Source: Aphidius gifuensis
Taxonomy: Eukaryota; Arthropoda; Insecta; Hymenoptera; Braconidae
Assembly (NCBI RefSeq): GCF_014905175.1
Contig: NC_057790.1
Coordinates: 1,054,001-1,118,000, forward strand
Length of the DNA stretch: 64,000 nt
Reading direction: 5' to 3'
Part shown: one piece after another, positions 12,441 through 26,730 of the stretch
How positions within the stretch are numbered: position 1 is the first letter of the stretch
Layout of the letters: every line of letters starts with the position of its first letter
Position numbers and translations under genes: made by a program
Notes under the pieces: generated by a model
Database searches by the model: none
What the model was told of the DNA's origin: nothing
The model's input: only the letters and a program-made list of their open reading frames with translations

Positions 12441-15292
12441 GTACGGATAAAAAATTAAAAAAATAAACTTCTTATTTCATATATAAAAAATATTAAAAAG
12501 AAATTAATAATTTTTCGATAAAAAATTTGTAATTTTACTAATAAATGAAAAATAAAAAAAATTCTTTGATCGAAAAATAATTTAATAAATCAAAAAATAT
12601 TATTTCTTTTTGATACAAAAAATATTTAAATAATTATTTAACAAACTAAAAAATTTTTTATATTAAATTAACAATTAATAACATTATAAATATTTTATAT
12701 ATTATAATAATTCAATTTTACTACTATTAAATTGACTTTTGTAAATTAATGGTAAAAATTGATGAAATTTTAATTGAATTTTAATGATATTGAAAAATAG
12801 TTTCAATTTATCAAAAATTAATTTTGCTATTATTAAATTTAATTTGTTATTTACAATATACAGAAGGGAAAAAAAATTTTTTTTTTTTTTTTTTTTGTAG
12901 AAGGTACACCAGTTAAATGGTTTTTTTTTTTTTTTGTTTTTTGCTTGATGTCGATATTTGGCTTTGGACTTGTATGTCAGCTCAATGCCCACTAGGCATT
13001 TCGATTTTATTTCACACTTTTTTTTTTTTTTTTTTTTTCATTTCACATTGATATATATTTATTTTGAAAAATATAGTTTGCATGCCACGTCAATATATTC
13101 GATATTTCAATTTCATGTAAATTTTTAAAATTAATATTTTTAAAGTTTACAAACACATGAAAAACATTAAATAAATTATATTTTATGATATTTTTTTTTC
13201 AAAAATAATAATATTTTCATTCTACATAAAACATTTTTAATTCAACGAGTAAACTTTGAAATGTAGATGTACGTATTTACAGAACAAACGAAAATGAGAA
13301 AGTTCATTTACCCTTCAGGCATTTCACTATCTGACATTTTATGTGAAAAGTATGGAAATGAATATTACAGTATATGCGGATATATTTTAACGTACATTTT
13401 CCCATTACAAAAAAATTCAAGCTTGTTTATTTACTTTTTTTTTCATTCATATTATTTTTTTTTATATTATTTATTATTTAAAGTATCCAGCTTTAATTAC
13501 TCTGTCAATTTTTTTAATTGTTTAATTGAAAAAAAATTTATTTAAATTAATAATAAATGTTGATTGTATTAAATATATATCAAGACCCAGATGATTTTTT
13601 GTTTTAGAAATTAATTTATTCTCTCAAATTGAAATTAAAGAAAATTTAAAAGTTCAGGTACAAATTTTAAATACAAAGATAAAGAATAAATTTTTTTTGA
13701 AAATTTATTGTAGAATTATTTAGAGGAATTTTGTCATTGAATTTCTTAAGTCTAACCAAGATGCAAACTAGCAGTAATTAATTAGAACTTGGCTAATTAA
13801 ACTTTGCTATATTTAAAATTTAAAAAACCAAGAATATTAAATAGCAGTCTTAAAAATAATTTACAAATAAATCAAAAAAAGCATCTGCTTTGATAATCAC
13901 TGAATTGTTCGACTCAAATAAATATAACTTGATTTCATATCAATCTAAAATGTTAATTTAAATAATAATTAATTATTTTTTTTTTTTCTAAATAAATAAA
14001 TAGCAGTATTACACTGATATAAAATACAAAAGAGCTTTTTGTATTTCTTATTTAGACGACATTATTGATCCCATGGGAAAAAAATAAAATAAAATTAATC
14101 CGTATTTTCAAGAGTAGCTTACATTAATGAAATGTTTGAATTTTCGTATAATGAAAATCGTTGATTATTTTGAACATAGAAATGAGCTTTACTTTTAAGT
14201 GCCAAGCATCATTTATCCAAGCTATATAACGTGAGTGGATTTAATGGTCTAACAACAGTAGAAAATCGTAATTTAAATTCGATAATGTTTGTGTCGATTC
14301 TACTACCAACATGACAAATCAAAAGATCACCAGTAAACAGCTTAGTTATCCTCAACCAGGATCATGATTAAGAATTTAACGAAGGCGGACTTTCTTTGTA
14401 CATTAATGACTTACTTTTAAGTCATTAAAAATACTTTGTTTCTCTTAAAATTTTCGTGCTTTTGCATAATTCATTACCTCTAAATTATTGGAAATAAATT
14501 TGAAGCTTTTTTTTTTATTTTTAAATATAGTCTATTTGAAAATTCAACAGAACATGTAAATTGATTTTTGCATAAATTAATCCTCAACGTTAATAATAAT
14601 ATAGAAAAAAAAGAAATAAAAACAAAAAGAAATTTTAATTTTCATTTTACCATAACTTTTTATATAATATATATGGGACTCGAGAGTATTAGGGTAGCTG
14701 TCAACTTTCTGACGCCAAATATGTTTTATTAATGAGCTGTGTTTAAGTTTGACCAAGAAGGCCTGTTAAATATTTCACAAGTTTTTTTTCTTGAAACTAC
14801 CTTTTTTATATAAACTTTTCATGATATAACTTTTATTTTATTGTGCATATACATAGCTTTTTTTATTTCCTGGCTTCAAGTATTATTTCTAAAGTACTTA
14901 AAAGTGAAACAAGAGAATTAAAATTAAAAAAAAAAAAATTTATAAAGTAGAAATAAAAAAAAAACATAAAATAATCATCAAATGCATCAGGGAGAATTAA
15001 GTGCCAATCTTTTAGGTATTGAATATAATTGAGGTTATTTTTTGAATTGAAAAAAAAAATTGTTTGCCAGGATAAAAATAATATATGTATTGGCTATATT
15101 CAAAATTTATTTACATTGAATATAAATGACATTTAGGGTTGGTCAAATAAATTTCGAATATATTATTCTTTCTTCTATTGCATTTTTTTATAATCGAAAA
15201 AAAATAATAATAGGATTGAATGGATTTAAATCTGGATGGCTAAATCTAACTGTGATGTGAATTTATTTATATTTATTTACTGGGACATTTAA
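12441..15292. other. AT-rich non-coding stretch
   Basis: No gene supported. Long A and T runs at about 12865-13040 generate the apparent minus-strand Lys-rich frame at 12702-12992. The frame at 13267-13545 begins with an in-context ATG but turns into a Phe/Tyr run and has no recognisable features. Confidence 0.7.
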
Positions 15293-15540
15293 ATATTCTC
15301 ATCCTAAAAGTTTTAGAATTTAATTTCACGTATTTTTAATTTTTTTTCAATTTTATAATTGTTCTGACTTGCAGACAAAAATCGTAAATTTTGACTGCAT
15401 GTCATACTTAGTAAAAAAAATATTTCTAAGCCAAATATTCATAAAATTTCGCTTCTAGTATTTAGACTACACCCAAATATAATTATCCTAAAAGTTTTAA
15501 AATTAAATTCCAATTACTTTTATTTTTTTTTCGGTCTTTT
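15293..15540. repeat. Diverged relative of the ~185-bp tandem repeat
   Basis: The segment repeats the order of landmarks seen at 5946-6433: an AATTT(A)ATTTCA block, a T-run, TTCTGACTTGCAGA, GACTGCATGTCAT in place of CTGCAGGTTATATC, then AAAAATATTTCTAAGC at about 15417 and another T-run. It covers one complete unit plus part of the next with many substitutions and small indels, so it is older than the 6-kb array. Confidence 0.7.
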
Positions 15541-16031
15541 AACCTTTCCCAAATTTCAAAAAAATATTAATCCAATCATCGAACTCATCTGAACCAATCA
15601 AATACCTCTTACCTGTCTTTCATATATCAACTGATTGAGAATATTCCTCAAATAAAAGGAAGCTCTTTTATGTTCATTTCCGAATTGAATCATTCGACAG
15701 ATGTGCCTTCTTCCCTTGCAATATATTGTTCATTCAAATATATATATAAAATATTATATCAACCATAATACTTGACGATCTTCCTCTAGTCGTTAAAAAT
15801 ATTATCATTATAATTTTCATAATATATTATCATCTCTGTATTATGATAGTTCATTTGAATACTTATAATACAAGCAACTTTTCAAGTCAAATTATTATTA
15901 AGCCATAAACAGGTATTTGTGTATAAAAGACGATCAATAATATATGGTCTGGTTAGATGATGACAATTGGTAATAGTTTGGTGAATGTCTAGGATTGCAT
16001 TTCAGCATGGACCAATGTTCTCAATGACTCA
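15541..16031. other. AT-rich non-coding stretch
   Basis: No gene is seen. The sequence is slightly less AT-extreme than its surroundings and leads into the small reading frame at 16032. Confidence 0.6.
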
Positions 16032-16286
16032 ATGATAGTTCGTTATGTCTATGTACAAGTTAACGTAATGCAGAAATTTTGCGTCAGTGTGTTTCATGTG
16101 TGTGTGTGTGTGATAATATGTACCAAATGGCTCATTGTTACATGCACTCTTGCTGACGAGAAATGTTTCCTTGATGTGCAGTGTGTGCACACTATGCAAC
16201 AAGAGAGTGAATCCACCCCTAAGGTGATAATCACAATTGTCGTCGACTCGTCGTTACCTCGTTATAAATGTATAGAAGACACATAA
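16032..16286 (+). CDS. Hypothetical small Cys-containing protein (weak)
   Basis: An 84-codon frame starts with ATG and ends with TAA in a GC-richer patch. The first 40 residues are mostly hydrophobic and the whole frame has eight cysteines, which would suit a small secreted peptide with an N-terminal signal. However, the VCVCV stretch is encoded by a (TG)n microsatellite at about 16097-16112, the start context is poor, and no family is recognised. A chance frame is at least as likely. Confidence 0.15.
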   Translation: MIVRYVYVQVNVMQKFCVSVFHVCVCVIICTKWLIVTCTLADEKCFLDVQCVHTMQQESESTPKVIITIVVDSSLPRYKCIEDT

Positions 16287-18034
16287 ATTTTACTGAATTA
16301 AATTTAGCTATGTTTATTGTATAAAATTTCATACAATAACAAATTTACAAATTCTATCCAAGCATCGATTTTTGTTGTTGAATTATTAAGTTGACTTGTA
16401 TCTTGCAAAATAATTAATTTATGCTTATTAGTCTACCAAGAGTCATGTATTCTTAACGATTATATAATGCATGAATTTATAAAGTTTAAAACTAGTGATA
16501 TTTAAATTGTGCTAGAAATTATACTGCTATGTATTGTTGAATAAATATTTTTTTAAATGAAAGTTTTTATAAGTAAGAAACAGAAAATTGTGTTCAATTA
16601 TACATTATATTTATATTACTAATGAATTTTAATTTATTATTTTGTTGAAATATGTATACAAAGTATAATTATAATAATATTATTATTTTTGTTTTTTTAT
16701 TTTGTTAAGTTAATGCTAAAATGTGGATTTTAATAAACAACAAGTTTATTTACATTGAAATAAAAATGCAAATATAATATACTTGTTTGGCATCTCATCA
16801 AATTCGAATTGGGTTTCGTGTTGTTTTAAATTTTGTTGGATATTTTATATATTATTCGTGGGTATTGTATTTCATGCTGGACGAAAAGGAGCTTTATTTT
16901 GAAAATCTTAAAGTCCTGCTAATGGTTCGTGTGGATTATTTTATTCTCCGGTATCTTAGTAAAGAAAGGTTTAAAAAAAATACAAAAAAAAAAAAAGATA
17001 AAAGTAAGGAATATATATAAGAAAAACAAAGGGATAAAAAAAAAATAGTAAAATAAACAGAGGCATGTGAGTTTACGTTGTCCAGGATACGGCACGTAAA
17101 GTGTCGACTTGTCGACAATACTCCAAGTTAAAGGGCTTTCCAAAAGACAACTGGACGAAACAATTTATTTTCACATTTGTATTGTCATTGTTTTTTTTTT
17201 CGTTTTTTTTTTTACACCATTACTTGCGTTTGTTCAGTAAAATGTCGTTGAAGGCAATTTTGAAACGGACAAAAATAGAATGCTTATTAGAAAAAAACTC
17301 GAGTTGATTTTAAATTATAACATAAAGTAGAAAAATAAAATTGCATATATAAATTGTAATTTCAAATTAAATACGTCCTACTTTTATTTGTTTCAATACT
17401 TTTTTAAATACAATATATAATTTAATAATATTTATATGTTTATTTTTAATACAATTTAAATTAATTTTTCCACTTGGATTATTTTTCAAACTCAAGTAAA
17501 GTATATCTATATTTTAGTAAAAATATTACCGCATGGCTACATATTCTTTTTTTTTTTATCCCCAATTGACAGTTGTATTGTCGATGAATCCGACAATATT
17601 GATGAACGCGGAAGCCTTATTTTTTATTTTTCTATTTTTTATTTTTTTAAGCTTAAGCTTACTCAAGTGTCTCATCAAGTGTTTCCCTAGATATATATAA
17701 ATAAAAACAAGGTTTAATAATAAAAAAAAAAAAATAAACAAAATATACATTTCAAAAGACGGAGAAAAAAAAACAAAGTGAAATTATTTTCATTGTATTT
17801 TATATATGAAAAAAAAATGAGGAAATATTATATTGTATGAAAATCTATTAAACGAATATAAAAGTGATAAAAAAAAATTATTTAAAAAATATATACATAA
17901 AGTTTATAATATAATGCAAAAAAAGTTAGCTGTAAGTGTTTTTTATTTTTAATAATTTTTTACGAGTGTCTAAGAACGTAGCCAAAGGCAGTATAATTAA
18001 CAAGAGAAATTCAAAGGATGTGCAAGATAGGAAA
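16287..18034. other. AT-rich non-coding stretch
   Basis: No gene supported. A small hairpin with 9-bp arms lies at 16314-16339. A GC-richer patch at about 17080-17160 contains TGTCGAC-TT-GTCGACA. Overlapping frames on both strands at 16787-17307 come from A-runs. Confidence 0.65.
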
Positions 18035-18069
18035 TGTGAGAAGACAACTACAGACAGTTGTATCTCACA
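18035..18069. repeat. Short strong hairpin
   Basis: TGTGAGA (18035-18041) pairs with TCTCACA (18063-18069), and ACAACT pairs with AGTTGT inside it. This gives a near-complete stem of 13 pairs with one small asymmetric bulge and a six-base loop. It sits in a GC-richer patch (about 17980-18170). Function unknown. Confidence 0.6.
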
Positions 18070-20499
18070 CAAAATATAGCTATTGTGCTAAAAGATGCTG
18101 TTGAAGAAGTTTTCAACGTAGAAAAGATGATGAAGATGAAGTCAATGACGTAGGGTGTTAAACCGGTAAATTGAGATAAAAGAAAATGAAATGAAAAAAT
18201 AATAAAAAAAAAAGAAAAATTAAAAAATGATAAAGCTGAAATGCTTTCTACTATCTCTCACTTCTTTTGCATACTTTTTTTTTTTTATTTCTTGAGATCA
18301 AGAACCAACGTCACAAGCGACTTTCAAGCGCGTTAGAATTAATTTCAATGAATTTGCATTTCAAGGAAAGACAACCATGACCCATGACATTTTTTTTTGT
18401 TTGTAAAACTTTGTCTATTTTTTTTTTTTAACCATCAATGCTTGATTCTTTTAATTTCTCTTTGTCAAATTATTCGTTTGTTAAAATTTTTTGTTCCATG
18501 ATAAAGCATAATAATAATCAATCAAAAATTTTAATTACTTGATTTTAAATTAATACATATTTACGATAATTAAAAGTTGATAAAAGTTTATTTAATTGAT
18601 AATTTTATTCAATACTTTTGAATGAATTTTATTAAACTTTTCAATTTAATTTTATTGTTATCTACAAATGCTATATGTTTTAATTAATGTTTATTTTGTT
18701 GAATGATTTAATTTCCCTAATTGATATTACATCATTTTTTAAATTGACAATTTCAAATACATAAAAAAAAAAAATGATTGTAAAATGTGTCAGAGAATTA
18801 AACTTTTGTTTTTTATTTTATTTTTTTTTTTACTATATTGTGTAAAAAGAGATACGAAAATAGTCGGAACGAGCAAATTCAAAAGATGATAGTGTCACGA
18901 TGAAAAGCGTAGAGCGTACGAATTCCATTTTCCGGTAGATTCAAACAATTTTGATAAGAAAAAGTAAAGTCGTGTTTGTCTTGATAGAGGACGTATTTAC
19001 TTTTTCACTATAAACTATATCAGATAAAAATATTCAAACTTGATTTTATAAAAATAAAATGGTATCTGAATTTTTTCGAATTTATTTATTTCATTTTTTA
19101 TCAAACACATGTGCTCCTGCAATTTTTTTAAAACCTTATTGCAATTATTAGATAATTATTTAAAAATTTAAAAAATTCTAACTCTTCAAATTTTCGAGGA
19201 AATAATTTATCTAAACCTTTAAGAAATTCTCAATAATTTGGAATTAATTAATACTAAAATAATATATAAATTTTTAAATAATTTTGATGATGGAATTGCA
19301 GCTGCAGTTGAAGAAAAATGAGATTGGCTTGACACCAAGTATTTTATAGTTTTATAGTTTTGTTTGTGAATCTGTCAGACATAACAGACATTACATAAAT
19401 TCACCTCAAACCAACGTGTATACAAACAAATATTTTGCTCAAGACACGTACAACAAAGTTTGGATAATATCTTGAAGTTTCATAAGTTTGACGGAGCTCA
19501 TTACAAACCGATAGATGCTGGTCTCATTTAACCCCACATCCAAACAAAGTCAACTCCATTACAATAATTCTAAAATCAATGATAGTTTTGTTTTAAATTT
19601 GTCAGTTTAATGTTAAACTTGATTTATCTAATTATTTTAATTTAATTAATCTTATTATTAATCGAAATATATTTCGAATTTTCAATCGAAATAATAATTT
19701 ACCAAATATTTATTATTTGATTTATTCAACTAAATTTTAACTATCGTAATTTGAAATGTATATTTAAACAGGATGAGATAATTAAATATGTGTTACATTT
19801 AAAAAATTCTGATCCTCACCACCTTCCTGAACATACTCAGAGAATATATCTAACGACTTTGAACTAGTTCAACTTTCTCACCCAAAGTTTATTCTTTTAG
19901 AAACTTGATAAAGTCTTATTTTACTTTTTTTTTTTTTTTCTTTTTTCATCTCTCTTTTATACTTTTGAATAAAACTGAGGTTATAAAGTCAGCATATTTT
20001 TATTCAACTTGGTCAATACTTGTATTTAAACTTTTTTCTGCTGCAATGATTTAAGATGAAATCATTCAATCGATTTATCAACTTATTTTTAATATCAATC
20101 TGACAATTACGTTTTCTATTTTTATTTTTTTATTCTAGATATATGGTGAAATATTTTTAGCTAGTTTTGTTCATTATATTATAATTTTTTGTGTGAGAAA
20201 TATTTATTTTTGTGATGCTGCTAAAATTCTGACGTTTTAAAAAATTATAAATGTTTAATTTCTTGACGTCTGTTATTTTTGAAATATAAAAATATACTGC
20301 TCAATTTCCACTTATTGAAAAATTATTTAAAAATATTATTTAATGTCTATTTTGAATGAAAAAAAAAATTACAAATCAGTTATCGTTATGAGTCATGGTA
20401 CGTTTACCAAAACACTTGTTTGTCATAACGCCATAATTTTGTGTTGTAATTTTTTTTCTTCATCCGTACAGAATTCCGGTTTATTTTTGGGGAAAATCG
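18070..20499. other. AT-rich non-coding stretch
   Basis: Nothing recognisable. A slightly GC-richer segment at about 18840-18990 has no frame worth calling. Confidence 0.7.
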
Positions 20500-20691
20500 A
20501 TGTGTTTTGTTGAAATTGGCGACCGCCTCAATACTCAATACCACGTAATAAATATACAAAGCACGCTGAAGACTCCTTCAATGTCCCTGCCAACAAAGGT
20601 CGACAATAAAATAACAACAAAAAATAGAAAAAAAAACAACGCTCTGCCTTCAACAAAAAAAGCACAGTTCAAAAGAAAAAAATTAAAATAG
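20500..20691 (+). CDS. Hypothetical short basic protein (weak)
   Basis: A 63-codon frame starts with ATG and ends with TAG. Its first half is compositionally mixed (segment EIGDRLNTQYHVINI) and its second half is Lys/Asn-rich because of A-runs. The local patch is GC-richer than the background. No domain, signal peptide or family is recognised, and no splice context supports it as an exon. Confidence 0.12.
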   Translation: MCFVEIGDRLNTQYHVINIQSTLKTPSMSLPTKVDNKITTKNRKKNNALPSTKKAQFKRKKLK

Positions 20692-22099
20692 TTTAAGGCT
20701 TTTTTTTTTTAATAGTTTTTCAACTCATAAATCAACCACTTGTGTTTTTGATAATTTAGTAATTATTTCTATGTCTAAAAAGCTCAGTTAGTATTTAAAA
20801 TTTAAAAATAAAATTTACATTTAATTTTAATTACAAAAATATTTTTTATTATTTTTTAAATAAAATAAATTTCAAAATCTTTTGTGGTTTATTTGTAGAA
20901 AATTTTTCTATTGTATAACGAATTTAATTTATTTTAAGATAATGAAAGTAAAAAAAAAACTTTGCTATTATCGTAAAGTACTTAACAAATACCAAAAGCT
21001 CACAAAAAGCACACGTGACCACTTTTTTTATAGTATTGTAAAAAATACTTTGCAAATGAGTTGAATAATAAAATAAGGAATTGAATTTTGTTGAGAATTT
21101 GAGTAGTAACTTGGTTTATTTTTTATTATTATTTATTTTTTTTTTTTTACTCATTAAGTTTGTCGTTTTGCTTAATGTTCTGTGCGAGTCTTGATGTCTG
21201 TCTAATTAAATGGTCTAAAACAGTGACAGTTTCTTCGTTCTTTTTTTCATGTCGGCACCAGATATTTTTTTATATTTTTGCATCATTTTTCTTTTTTTTC
21301 TTTGCCCAATTTTTTTATATTTTCTATTACTTTACCTTTTTTTTTATTTCATCTTTTTCCTTTCTCGTCTTACTGACTTCTCAGCTTTCTATTCATTATA
21401 CTTTTTTTTTTCTATCATTTTTTTTGAACCCAAGTACAAAGTTTTGCTTTGAAAAATGGCTCAGTTTACTCAACCAATTTTTCTTTGGCAGCTCATGTCT
21501 CATTTCTTAGATTTTTCGCTTTCTTTTTATCGGGTTTTATTTTATTTTTTTTTATTCTACTTGAATTTCAGCCTCCATTTATACATTTTCCTTTACCATT
21601 TCTTGAAAATCGTTGAATAAATGAGGTACAATATTCACAACTTTTATGGCATTAAAGCCAGTCAAATGGAGAAGTGGATATTAGCTATACAGATTGGAGT
21701 CTGAAAAAAAATACAAAACGACACTAGAATTAGAGTGGGCAATGTATTTTTTTACGGATCTTTTTGTCATGCATAATTTTTAAATTCACTGGAAAAAAAA
21801 AAAAAACATTCATTTAAACTGTAAATATTTTAAAGAAATAAATTATTTACAAATGCTCCTTTTTTTTTTAATATTCAACTTTGACTACTTGAAGAAATTA
21901 CTATTTACTTTAAATTATTTTGACGATGAGAAATTAAAAAAATTAATTTCCAATTAAAAATTAAACCCATAAAGTGAATTTTATTATTTCACATTACGTC
22001 AACTTTTGATTTGTAATTTTCAATTTTCATACTATACATTTGAGTCAAAATACATAGTCTTGATGAACGTGATCTATAATAAAAGATAACAATTCTCTC
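20692..22099. other. AT-rich non-coding stretch
   Basis: No gene supported. The frames at 21160-21510 are Phe-rich products of a run of T-tracts. Confidence 0.7.
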
Positions 22100-22120
22100 A
22101 TTTTCAAAACTTTTGAAAAT
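22100..22120. repeat. Perfect 21-base palindrome
   Basis: ATTTTCAAAA, a single C, then TTTTGAAAAT form a perfect 10-bp inverted repeat around one base. A related ATTTTCAAAAG block recurs about 45 bases later. It may be chance in such AT-rich DNA. Confidence 0.5.
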
Positions 22121-22479
22121 AGTAATCCAAAAACTTTGAAATCACATTTTCAAAAGTTGAAAATCGATAGACGCTACGAAAATGTTCAATTTGAAAACTC
22201 ACTTTTACAAAGAGAAATGAATAATAAAAAAAAAAAAAAATAGAATAATGGAGCCATAAAACAAAAAAAAAAAAACAAAAAAAGAGAAAATAACCCATCA
22301 TCAGGAAATTTCTCTATTTTATTTTTTCACTGATGAAAATAAAGCAAAAAAAAATAAAATTAAACTTAGCTTTATTTTCATGAGAATTGTAAACTATGCA
22401 TTGCCATGAATAACGTGTATACTCAGTGATTTTCTAAGATTGCATTGCTAAAGAAAACGATCTAAAATTTTACGAAAAA

Positions 22480-23200
22480 CACCAATATCCGCAGGGCGTT
22501 TCATAACAAACTCGGCCAAACTAAAATTGCTCGTCGTTCAGCCGTTTAGTGAATTGCAAAAGGTTCGTAGAGTGTGAGGAATATTTGCAAACTAGAAACA
22601 GAGACAAAAATAAAAAATATCAAGAGAGAAAGAGAGGGAGAGAATGAACAGAATCACCGTTGTGTATGGAAGCCATATACATCTCTATCAAGTGTATTAA
22701 AACTTTGGGATTAGTCTCTCTGCAATATATATAGTTTTAGTGTAGTTGTGGTGCAAACAGTTGAGCCATCCTCGTCGCCCTTTCTAAACTCAATATATTC
22801 AATTTCAACTTATTTTATCACTATGATTTATTCACTATGATTTTTAAATTTTTAAATAAATCACTTGACTTGTTGTATTTTTTTTTTTTTTAAATTACTA
22901 CTAGTCTTTGAATGAAAATAAAAATAAAAAACATATCCTCTCATTTGAGAGCTGGAAAGATTCTTTAAAGACCACTCTATTCTCATTTGATAGCTGTCCA
23001 ATGATCGATCATGATTGAACCTCTCTTCTGCTCTCTACTTGTCCCATTCTCCTTCACAACTTTTCTACTTGTTCACTCGTAAAATTTCCCTCTCTTAGTG
23101 GCCGTTTCCGCAGCATCCGTTCGTCCTCTGTAATCATACCGTACTTATGTTTCCGGCCATCACACTTTACCTCAAAGAGTGGCATTTTGTCAGTTAAAAA
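22480..23200. other. GC-richer non-coding cluster
   Basis: Three patches (about 22490-22590, 22640-22790 and 22970-23190) have more normal base composition than the surroundings. They contain a purine tract (GAGAGAAAGAGAGGGAGAG near 22622), two similar TCTCATTTGAxAGCTG blocks about 46 bases apart, and a 12-base palindrome ATGATCGATCAT at 23001-23012. No frame is convincing. Such islands in a gene desert are often cis-regulatory, but this is inference. Confidence 0.35.
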
Positions 23201-26200
23201 AAATAAAAGTCTCACTTGACCTATAACTATTTCAATTACTTCTACTTTTCAATTTAAACGATTTATCTAATGAAAGTATTTATCATGCTAATTTTAATTT
23301 TGCTATTGGACAATGTAACGTTTAATTTATTCTTAAAAAAATATTTATTGTTTAGATATAATTTATTTATTTTGAATTACATTGTAAATTTATATTTGAC
23401 ATAATTAATATACATATATTTTTTTTTTTTCACTGTGGTTGTTGGACGAACGTTGAGTCATTAATTAAAAAACTTTTATCTATAATTAATTTCAAATCAA
23501 TTGCTTGTGATTTATAATGATTTTTTTATTTTGTCATATAGCTGTTATAAATTTTTAATGGATCATTAAATATTAAATCTCAATTTGATTTATTGGTACA
23601 AGTTTTTATGACACTGAGAAAGTTTTTTTTTTATTTTTTATTATGAACTAGTGCACTTGGCTAATAGTTGAGCAATATCAAAGTAGATGCCGACGCATAT
23701 ATCATTTTGAATTCTAGGCCAGGCCTATATATAGAACAGCTATACACAGCACGTTTTGTGTTATTGGAAAATTCCCGTGTTCTTGAATCCAATGGGAATG
23801 TGAATAATCGCGTAAGCTCAAAAAAATTCATCATTTTTCTATCTTCAACATGTACGATTTCATAAAGTCATATCATTTTTTTTTTTTTTTTTACCTATGG
23901 GTATATTTGATTCTGTGATCGGAAAAATAATTCAGATTTTTATAATATGTTGAATTTATTTTAAATTTAAAGTTTAAAAAAATTATTCTGTATCAATTAC
24001 AAATTGAAAAAAAATATTTTTCAATTTTTAAAATTAATTTAAATATTTAAGCATAAAAAAAATGAAAATATTTATTTTTTTTTTGTTATTTTTAAATTTG
24101 CAATTATCGAAAAAATAATGATGTAAAATTTTAATATTAATTATTTTTCTTTTTTAAATGAAATTTAAATATTCATAAAATACAGTAAAAAATTTTTTAA
24201 CCCAAATAATTGTAAATAATTTAAATTACTAATTTTAATTTTAAATAAAATTTTCTACTTGTTCGTACAGTATCTCCAGATAATTAAAAATAAAAAAAAA
24301 AAAATAAAAAATAATAATCAAATAAATCCTTTTCTTGTATTTTAAAAAATAAAAGTTTTTAAAATAAAAGTTGGTATTAATGAAGTTTAGTTTTGATTAG
24401 TTGATTCGTAGCTTCTGTTAGCGACATTTTTGTTCAGCAAATTATAAAACCCTTGCTTAAAGTACATAAATAAATAACAAAAAAAAAAAAGAATAAAAAA
24501 AAATAGTTCTTATATCTAACTAGTACAGAATCCAAGCTTTTGTATTGTTGAAGCCTTGTTCGGATGGTTGTACAGTAAACTCAATTTAGTGAGTGGCGCT
24601 TGGACAATTCGCGAATCTAGAGAAACGCGTTGTACACGACATCACGATCGAGCTTCGTCCTCGGTGGTAATCAGCAAAACTTTTGTGGCTTTAAAACTTT
24701 AATTCTCGTGACGAAACTTGCAAGCTTGACTACAACAAAACTTATATATATTTTGTTGTAAAAACTTTTCGACCCACTAGACATACATCTAGACTTTGTA
24801 TATCCACAACTTGTCCGACAATTGTAAGATTTATTTAATATAAAATTAATATCAATTAAGAAAGTCTATGTAATTTACAACATTACCTGGATTATTATTA
24901 CAAGTAATTAACTATGTTTTACCTAATCGAAATTTTTTTTTCTTTTACCATTGACCGTCTAAATGGTAAAACACAATTTGTGCTGTACTTGGAGGTTTTT
25001 CTTCATTGTCGTTTATAAATTTCTTTCTCTGAGGGTATATAAAAAAAAAGGAAAAAAAAAAAAAGAATTGTCTCCGTCATTAGTCTTGTCGTCTAATTGG
25101 CTGCCCGGGGGCCATTTCATTATTCTCATCACGAACATTGGGTGCTCTAGAAATCTCAACGAAACTGTCATTGCACACTTATATTGTCTCTGTACAGATT
25201 GTCTAACAATTTTATGATTCTTGCAGCATTAAAAATTCATCAAAAATATCATCTTTTGTTTGTCGATTTATTAACTAACATAGATCAAAATATGAATAGC
25301 CACATTAAATACAAGCCCTGTGATTAAAAACAAAACGAAAAAAAATAATATAAAAGCATCATTTTCAAGTTCTGTAAATACCTTAATCCAATTTTTTTGA
25401 TTCAACACGACTTTAATATAAAATCTTTTAAAAGTATGGATGATAAAAACATCTGGTATATATGAAAATAAAAATATAAAATAACAAGCAAAGTATTGAT
25501 TTGATATCAAAGAAAGTATCTCAAGCTGTACATTGAGATAACAACAAGACTTTTTTTTTTTTTATATGATAGGATACTATGAAAACGTTTCTTCTGGTTT
25601 ACTAAAAAATAATCTTATTTCTAACAATAGGTCTGACAAAATCGTTTGTTAAAGATACAACTTCAATGATCTAGCCTTGTATAGATTACAATCTACAGTC
25701 AAAGTCTTAACTTGTAAAAAAAAAAAAAAAAATACTATATACAATTGTCAATAGTTAATTTATTTTTCTTTCAATAAATTCTAAAAAGGACTATTTATAT
25801 ATTTTTTTTCATCACTATATATTATTTACAAGCATTTGCTGATAATACTTGAATTATATTTTTTTTCTTTTGGATAAATTGACAAAGAAAATAATGTTGA
25901 TCCAACAAAGAATCCCATTTGGCCAAACTTATGACGTCAATTGAATTTTCCCTTCAATACTGAGCTCAGATAGTACTGTTTTATTTATTTTTTTTTTTTC
26001 ATTTATCTTGTTTTTTTATTGCTAAGCAAGTGTTGATAACATGGATGAGTTATATTATCATGACAGGTTATTGTATTTATATATAATTATCATTGAGACT
26101 CGCTCTTTCACTTTAGTTTCTTGTTAAAATTATTCCTGTGAGGATGTTAAACTATCATCTTTCTTAAATATTGTTGTACCAAGTATTCCCGCAAGCATCT

Positions 26201-26730
26201 TGACATAACTCACTTGGTCGTGTCATCCACCTAAGCTGTACAAAGATGTCGTGTAATTACAACCCTAAGGCGGAACAATAATAGATCCTAGCCTTGTTGA
26301 TTATGATAAGCATGGTAATTGCTTTGTGAACTTGAGCGGAAAAACACTTTCAAGTGATGCTCATCTTGTATAATAATAAGTGTTTATTAATGATGATTAG
26401 AAATCAACATTTTTTCAACTCTTTTGCCATTCAATTAATTTTAAATTTAAAAAACAATCGTGTAGTGCAATTTTATATTTTTATTATAATTTAACTTTTT
26501 TTTTTTTCGTCGATAAATGTTTGAGGAGAATCTAAAATTTTAATAGCACTGTCATATGAAATTTATCGTTGTGTCAATGTAGTATATTATATTGAGTAAA
26601 GAAAAAAAAATAAAATATTTATATCAACAAATATATAATGTATGAAAAATCATACGAAAAGATAGTCAATAACTCTGACATCATATGAACAGGAAAATTC
26701 AGCAGCCAGAATATGTATACCATGCATAAT
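23201..26730. other. AT-rich non-coding stretch with a weak exon-like patch
   Basis: At 23668-23811 a plus-strand frame of 48 codons is bounded by a TAATAG acceptor and a CGC|GTAAGC donor. It encodes a mixed-composition segment (DADAYIILNSRPGLYIEQ), but there is no partner exon and I give it about one chance in eight. GC-richer patches also occur at 24560-24700 and 26190-26320. The rest is AT-rich with nothing recognisable. Confidence 0.5.

Noticed and set aside
12702..12992. 96-codon Lys-rich minus-strand frame
   Set aside because: It is produced by T-runs of more than 15 bases read in reverse, with no other coding signal.
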